NCBI GenBank assembly: GCA_015057665.1 | Contig: SVDY01000013.1 | Coordinates: forward strand, 1-53,233 | DNA from: Lachnospiraceae bacterium | GTDB lineage: Bacteria; Bacillota; Clostridia; Lachnospirales; Lachnospiraceae | Length of the DNA stretch: 53,233 bases | Direction: 5' to 3' | Part shown: positions 50,384-53,233 of the stretch, in pieces | Position numbering within the stretch: the first letter of the stretch is position 1 | Layout: each line of letters starts with the position of its first letter | Program-made: the position numbers and the translations under genes | Notes under the pieces: generated by a model | What the model saw: the letters and a program-made list of their open reading frames with translations, nothing else | Told to the model about the DNA's origin: nothing | Databases searched by the model: none

Positions 50384-50424
50384 GAAAAGCCGAATGATTC
50401 AAATATTGAACCATTCGGCTATGT
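50384..50424 (-). terminator. Terminator after the graspetide-like cluster
   Basis: 9-bp arms AGCCGAATG / CATTCGGCT followed on the minus strand by TTTTC; 36 bases after the precursor stop. It is similar in loop and flanks to the terminator at 40482-40525. Confidence 0.75.
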
Positions 50425-50455
50425 ATTCGCTCTATATTTAATTTTCCGTAACCAA

Positions 50456-50953
50456 CTACATCAATAAAAACTCATCTTCATCTGAATTTTCCACCGTAAA
50501 TGTATGTTTTGTTGGTCCCATATGCATTTCATCCGGATCTGATGTTTCTGTCCCTCTTGTTTCCAAGGTTATCCCTTCCAACCTAAATTCGTCCGGATCA
50601 GATATCTCTATAGTATTAGTTTCATATGTTGTTCGTCCAGACACTCTAAATTCATCCGGATCCGAATCTTCTATTGCATGCGTAAGACCTGTTGGTTCTC
50701 CAAAGCATAACGTATCCTGATAAGGAACTTTAGCAGAATTGGTAATTTCTGTAATCCCCACCATCATAATCTCATCTGCATCTGAATTTTCAATATTTTC
50801 TGTTATCATTGTAGCCCCTTTGATATTAATACAAAATTCATCTGGGTCAGATATCTCCGTTGTAGCGGTATCAATTGTTACCTTAGTTATGATTCCCGCA
50901 CTATTTACAGACGCATAATTACTTAATACATGTTTTCGCAAACTATTTCCCAT
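50456..50953 (-). CDS. Multi-core graspetide-like (RiPP) precursor
   Basis: A 165-residue protein made largely of repeats. The first 24 residues (MGNSLRKHVLSNYASVNSAG...) look like a leader. Then six copies of a Thr-rich stretch ending in E-x-S-D-P-D-E-F follow: Ser35 DPDEF, Ser57 DADEI, Ser97 DPDEF, Ser119 DPDEF, Ser138 DPDEM and Ser157 DEDEF, spaced 22, 40, 22, 19 and 19 residues; most continue R-(V/L)-x-G. The alternation of Thr/Ser donors and Asp/Glu acceptors is what graspetide ligases need to make ester or amide cross-links. It is two bases after the membrane gene stop, with GGAG seven bases before the ATG, and last in an operon headed by an ATP-grasp ligase. Export and maturation protease are not encoded here. 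Confidence 0.75.
   Translation of the reverse strand: MGNSLRKHVLSNYASVNSAGIITKVTIDTATTEISDPDEFCINIKGATMITENIENSDADEIMMVGITEITNSAKVPYQDTLCFGEPTGLTHAIEDSDPDEFRVSGRTTYETNTIEISDPDEFRLEGITLETRGTETSDPDEMHMGPTKHTFTVENSDEDEFLLM
50459..50881 (-). repeat. Six tandem core repeats in the precursor gene
   Basis: DNA encoding residues 25-165. The consensus is T..(T)x(T/I/A)(V/I)E-x-SDPDEF-R-(V/L)-x-G, unit length about 19-22 codons. A seventh, degenerate unit seems to lie at residues 67-84 (TEITNSAKVPYQDT), explaining the 40-residue gap between copies 2 and 3. Codons vary between copies, so the protein sequence rather than the DNA is under constraint. Confidence 0.75.
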
Positions 50954-50954
50954 A

Positions 50955-51977
50955 TCATTTCTCCATAATAATCTTTATTTGATTTTTCTTTAATGTATCA
51001 TCAGATAATAAAACAATTTCTTGTTGGTAGAACTGTTTCAATTTTTCTACAACATTTGCAGCTTCCGCATCATTATATAAAACAAGTACCTTTGTATATT
51101 CATTTGTCTGCAAGTGTGCAAGAATTGAATACCATTCAACAGCTGATTTGTCATATGTTTTCTCTATTAAATCTGCTTGAAGCGTATATACATAGTTACT
51201 ATCAGAGTATAATGCTGTTTGTTTATTAAATGGTGAACCCACCGAAAAAATCACCGTCATAAGAATAACAGCTACTATCCAATATTTCATATGAATAACA
51301 AAACTAACAAACATATCTGCTTTTCTTCTAGTTTGTTGCCAATCATAATAAATCTGCCAATTCTGTTCTTTCGCCTTATCAGTACTTTCCTTCAAATCCT
51401 TAAAAGAACTGGTCATATAGCCTCTAACATTAATTGCCTGAAAAATCCATGCACACATATTTACATTAGCATAAACCAATAAGACAAAAATAATCTTTCC
51501 CAATGTATTTAACTGTGCAAGCATTTCTCTATCAACAAACGTCGCCGCAAGTGGTATTATTGCAAGAATTATCGTTGTAAAAGCATTAATTTTATTGTAG
51601 CTAATATCTATTCTTGACTGTTGATCAGATAATTGCCGAAGCAATGCCTCTTTTTCAATTGCGCGTTCATTTTCACTTAAAGAGTCATAATGTTCTTTAT
51701 AATTTGTTTTCAGTTCATTCTCTTTTTCTTCTGAAAGCGCGAATGCATCCATTTTTGAAAGTTGTTTTCCCCTAAACAACACAAGCTTTTCACCAGGCTG
51801 CTTAATCGGAATTGACATAAACTGATATTTTTTCTCACCGAAAAGAACACTTATTAAACTAAAATAATATTTATGTTGTTGGGAACCCAAATTTGCAGTT
51901 AAAAACCCCAAATCATCAGTTAAAGAGCAAACAGGAAGATATGCCCATATTCCCAATAATATACGTTTTATCTTCAT
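50955..51977 (-). CDS. Membrane protein of the graspetide-like cluster
   Basis: A 340-residue protein between the ligase and precursor genes. ATG 51977 has GAGG nine bases upstream; the longer frame from 52022 starts inside the ligase gene. It has an N-terminal soluble part (about 1-125), two adjacent membrane helices (about 133-150 and 155-178), a charged cytoplasmic loop (KDLKESTDKAKEQN), a third helix (about 228-247) and an extracytoplasmic or soluble end (about 250-340). No transporter ATPase or peptidase motif is seen. It could anchor the maturation complex, confer immunity or help export. No family recognised. Confidence 0.65.
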   Translation of the reverse strand: MKIKRILLGIWAYLPVCSLTDDLGFLTANLGSQQHKYYFSLISVLFGEKKYQFMSIPIKQPGEKLVLFRGKQLSKMDAFALSEEKENELKTNYKEHYDSLSENERAIEKEALLRQLSDQQSRIDISYNKINAFTTIILAIIPLAATFVDREMLAQLNTLGKIIFVLLVYANVNMCAWIFQAINVRGYMTSSFKDLKESTDKAKEQNWQIYYDWQQTRRKADMFVSFVIHMKYWIVAVILMTVIFSVGSPFNKQTALYSDSNYVYTLQADLIEKTYDKSAVEWYSILAHLQTNEYTKVLVLYNDAEAANVVEKLKQFYQQEIVLLSDDTLKKNQIKIIMEK

Positions 51978-51999
51978 AAACTTTTCCCTCACAATAACA

Positions 52000-52923
52000 C
52001 TAACTGATAAGATACTCAACAATCTTTTTTGAAATATCCAACCTAAGACTTTGTTCTAACCAAAGCCACTGACCATTTGGATTAACTTCAAGAAATATCC
52101 ATTCGTTATCTGATGTCACAATAAAATCAAACGCTCCAAATTCCAAATTGAAATCATCCATCAGTTTATAACATTTCATAATAATATCTTCTGGACAAGT
52201 AATTTGTGTATATCTATGATTCTGATAATCTGCTCTCCAATCAACTTGATTTTTTGTATCAATACGTACAGGATATATCTTTCTCCCTACTATAGTGATG
52301 CGAACTTCATACTGCTTTGAAATATAATCCTGTAGATATACTGGAGTAAAATCAATATCTTCAGCAACGCCTTTAAAAATACTCGTCTGATATAACTCCC
52401 ATCCATTTTTTCCATATGTTTTTCCTGTTGTTATCGGCTTAATTATGGATTTAGATTTTTTATATTTAATACAAGCCTCCGAACTATTACCAATATATGA
52501 TTGTGGGATATTAAATCCATTTCTGCTTGCATACATTAACTGATATATTTTATTCTCTGTTTTTCGAAGAATAGATGGCTTAGTAAGTACTTTCCCTAAA
52601 AAGCAATCTACGATTCCATTAATCACAGCGATAATATCTCTCTGAATCATCAAATGATATTGTGAGTCATATATACTCAAATCCGGTAACATTGGTTTTC
52701 TATAATAAATAGAATAAATATCTTCAGAAGTTATTCGAAAACAATCATTTGAGATACTCCACCCTTCATTTTCTATACAAAACTTATATTCATTAAACCT
52801 ATCTACATTGACACGAAAAAAGTCTACCTCTTTATGATATTTGTTAATGATATATGTGGTCGTTTCATCCACTGAGCTTGTAATTATTAGTATTCGTTTC
52901 GTTTGAAGCACCTCCATCCACAT
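52000..52923 (-). CDS. ATP-grasp peptide ligase, graspetide/microviridin (MvdD/MvdC) type
   Basis: A 307-residue ATP-grasp enzyme. Features shared with graspetide ligases: an N-terminal pre-ATP-grasp fold with YYRKP (73-77), KPITTGKTYG (162-171), YEVRITIVG (205-213), VDWR (227-230), GAFDFIVT (263-270) and the metal-binding FLEVNPNGQWLWLE (277-290). Such enzymes activate Asp/Glu side chains with ATP and join them to Ser/Thr or Lys in a precursor. It heads a three-gene operon whose last gene is the repeat-rich precursor. A promoter lies so close that the mRNA would have almost no leader; the GGAGG nearby falls after the ATG. ATG 52917 is an alternative start. Confidence 0.82.
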   Translation of the reverse strand: MWMEVLQTKRILIITSSVDETTTYIINKYHKEVDFFRVNVDRFNEYKFCIENEGWSISNDCFRITSEDIYSIYYRKPMLPDLSIYDSQYHLMIQRDIIAVINGIVDCFLGKVLTKPSILRKTENKIYQLMYASRNGFNIPQSYIGNSSEACIKYKKSKSIIKPITTGKTYGKNGWELYQTSIFKGVAEDIDFTPVYLQDYISKQYEVRITIVGRKIYPVRIDTKNQVDWRADYQNHRYTQITCPEDIIMKCYKLMDDFNLEFGAFDFIVTSDNEWIFLEVNPNGQWLWLEQSLRLDISKKIVEYLIS

Positions 52924-52938
52924 GTTTATTGTATAGTT

Positions 52939-52967
52939 ATAATATCATAAGCGGATTATTCTATCAA
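52939..52967 (-). promoter_or_regulatory. Promoter of the graspetide-like operon
   Basis: On the minus strand TTGATA (52967-52962), a 17-base spacer, TATTAT (52944-52939). Transcription would start about 5-10 bases before the ligase ATG. Confidence 0.65.
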
Positions 52968-53043
52968 GAAAGTGCAAACAGCATTGGATTAATAAACCAT
53001 TAACACTCTCTCCTCTTCATCCTTGATATTCATTATTCCATAC

Positions 53044-53071
53044 AAAAAACCCCGCCTATTTCTAGACGGGG
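53044..53071 (-). terminator. Terminator after the recombinase 3' end
   Basis: Minus-strand stem CCCCGTCTA / TAGGCGGGG with a GAAA loop followed by TTTTTT, nine bases after the stop at 53080. A real terminator here supports the fragment at the right edge being a true gene end. Confidence 0.9.
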
Positions 53072-53079
53072 TTCGATGT

Positions 53080-53233
53080 TTAAATTATATATACCTCTAC
53101 AAGCAAGTCATTCCACTGGCCACCACGAAGATATCCTCCGTTTGCCTTGCGAAATGCCTTAGCATCTTCATAATTAACCTTAAAATTGAAGGTTAAATTG
53201 AAAGTCCTACTTACTTGCGATAGCTGCCTGTGC
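53080..53233 (-). CDS. Large serine recombinase, 3' part (enters from the right edge)
   Basis: Fifty codons and a stop, open to the window edge, reading HRQLSQVSRTF at the start and AFRKANGGYLRGGQWNDL near the end. The first three codons repeat the last three of the recombinase frame at the left edge (H-R-Q), in the same phase. Together the two give a continuous 661-residue protein of normal length for the family. Alternatively it is the end of a different, related gene outside the window. Confidence 0.75.
   Translation of the reverse strand, partial: HRQLSQVSRTFNLTFNFKVNYEDAKAFRKANGGYLRGGQWNDLLVEVYII
53223..53232 (+). repeat. Terminal 10-bp direct repeat, right copy
   Basis: GCTGCCTGTG, identical to bases 1-10 of the window; see the left copy. 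Confidence 0.6.

Larger units (their letters stand above)
1..53233. mobile_element. Integrative and conjugative element (Tn1549-like backbone, serine recombinase), apparently near complete
   Basis: The window contains a full conjugation set (relaxase, MobC-like protein, VirD4, VirB4, PrgI, TrbL-like, Maff2, CHAP hydrolase), partition genes, a sortase/adhesin pair and a large serine recombinase. The recombinase gene is divided between the two window edges, and a 10-bp direct repeat lies exactly at both ends. Cargo occupies four positions: defence genes and a sugar pathway between the recombinase and the CHAP hydrolase, an unknown membrane protein between radC and the toprim gene, and a graspetide-like cluster between parA and the recombinase 3' end. 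Backbone gene order follows the Tn1549/Lachnospiraceae ICE pattern as known to me. No host flanking gene is recognisable, so the integration site cannot be named. Confidence 0.85.

Noticed and set aside
50459-50881. Calcium-binding repeats (SDPDEF as an EF-hand or RTX-like motif)
   Set aside because: Spacing and glycine content do not fit either, and the operon partner is a graspetide-type ligase.
1-53233. CRISPR arrays, tRNA and rRNA genes
   Set aside because: No regularly spaced identical repeats with unique spacers, and no tRNA-like or rRNA-like segment was recognised by eye.
1-53233. Antibiotic resistance genes, often carried by such elements
   Set aside because: None recognised; the tet(M)-like leader arrangement at 10873-11063 precedes a sigma factor, not a resistance gene.

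Overview
The window is one 53-kb conjugative element of a low-GC, Gram-positive gut-type anaerobe. Codon use, strong GGAGG ribosome binding sites and a Tn1549-like conjugation module point to Clostridia, most likely Lachnospiraceae. Almost everything is on the minus strand. It carries a MOBP-type relaxase with its accessory protein, a VirD4 coupling protein, VirB4, PrgI, a TrbL-like channel protein, a Maff2 protein, a CHAP/lysozyme hydrolase, sortase B, a large thioester/Cna-B adhesin, ParA/ParB, RadC and a toprim protein. Recombination is by a large serine recombinase whose gene is split by the ends of the window: residues 1-614 are at the left edge and the last 50 codons plus terminator at the right edge. 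The two pieces share a 10-bp sequence in the same codon phase, so joining the ends gives one 661-codon gene. The window is therefore either a linearised circle or an integrated element cut at its attachment repeats.

Layout, left to right. 0-3 kb: recombinase 5' part, a small protein, and a MazF toxin with a C-terminal Cys-rich extension. 3-10 kb: a defence island with a RES-domain protein, an AbiE-like antitoxin/nucleotidyltransferase pair, and a Gabija-type OLD nuclease/UvrD-like helicase pair preceded by a 29-codon ORF. 10-11.2 kb: a Tn916-type sigma factor behind an elaborate leader (repeat array, hairpin that would hide a ribosome binding site, 40-codon leader ORF, strong terminator). 11.2-12.5 kb: a GAF/winged-helix/BTAD regulator. 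12.8-26.3 kb: a carbohydrate island. One operon holds a class II aldolase, two split transketolases, an RpiB-like isomerase and an oversized transaldolase. It is divergent from an AraC protein fused to a TIM-barrel (PEP-hydrolase family) domain and a TIM-barrel paralogue. A GntR regulator separates it from a second operon of iron alcohol dehydrogenase, FGGY kinase, HAD phosphatase and DeoC-like aldolase. No transporter is present. 26.6-50.3 kb: the conjugation/maintenance backbone, interrupted at 40.5-43.1 kb by an independently transcribed 851-residue membrane protein of unknown function. 50.4-52.9 kb: a compact RiPP cluster.

The most exciting system is that last cluster. A graspetide-type ATP-grasp ligase is followed by a three-helix membrane protein and then by a 165-residue precursor with six repeats of a Thr-rich segment ending in E-x-S-D-P-D-E-F. 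It looks like a multi-core omega-ester peptide locus carried as conjugative cargo. Other strong observations are the paired-transketolase pathway of unknown substrate, the 21-bp-spaced operators apparently shared with the AraC/TIM-barrel regulator, and the leader of the sigma factor.

Cargo sits in four separate places in the backbone, usually bounded by its own terminators. This suggests a modular element that brings phage defence, a peptide product and a sugar pathway to its host. All functional calls come from reading motifs by eye; no database search was possible.
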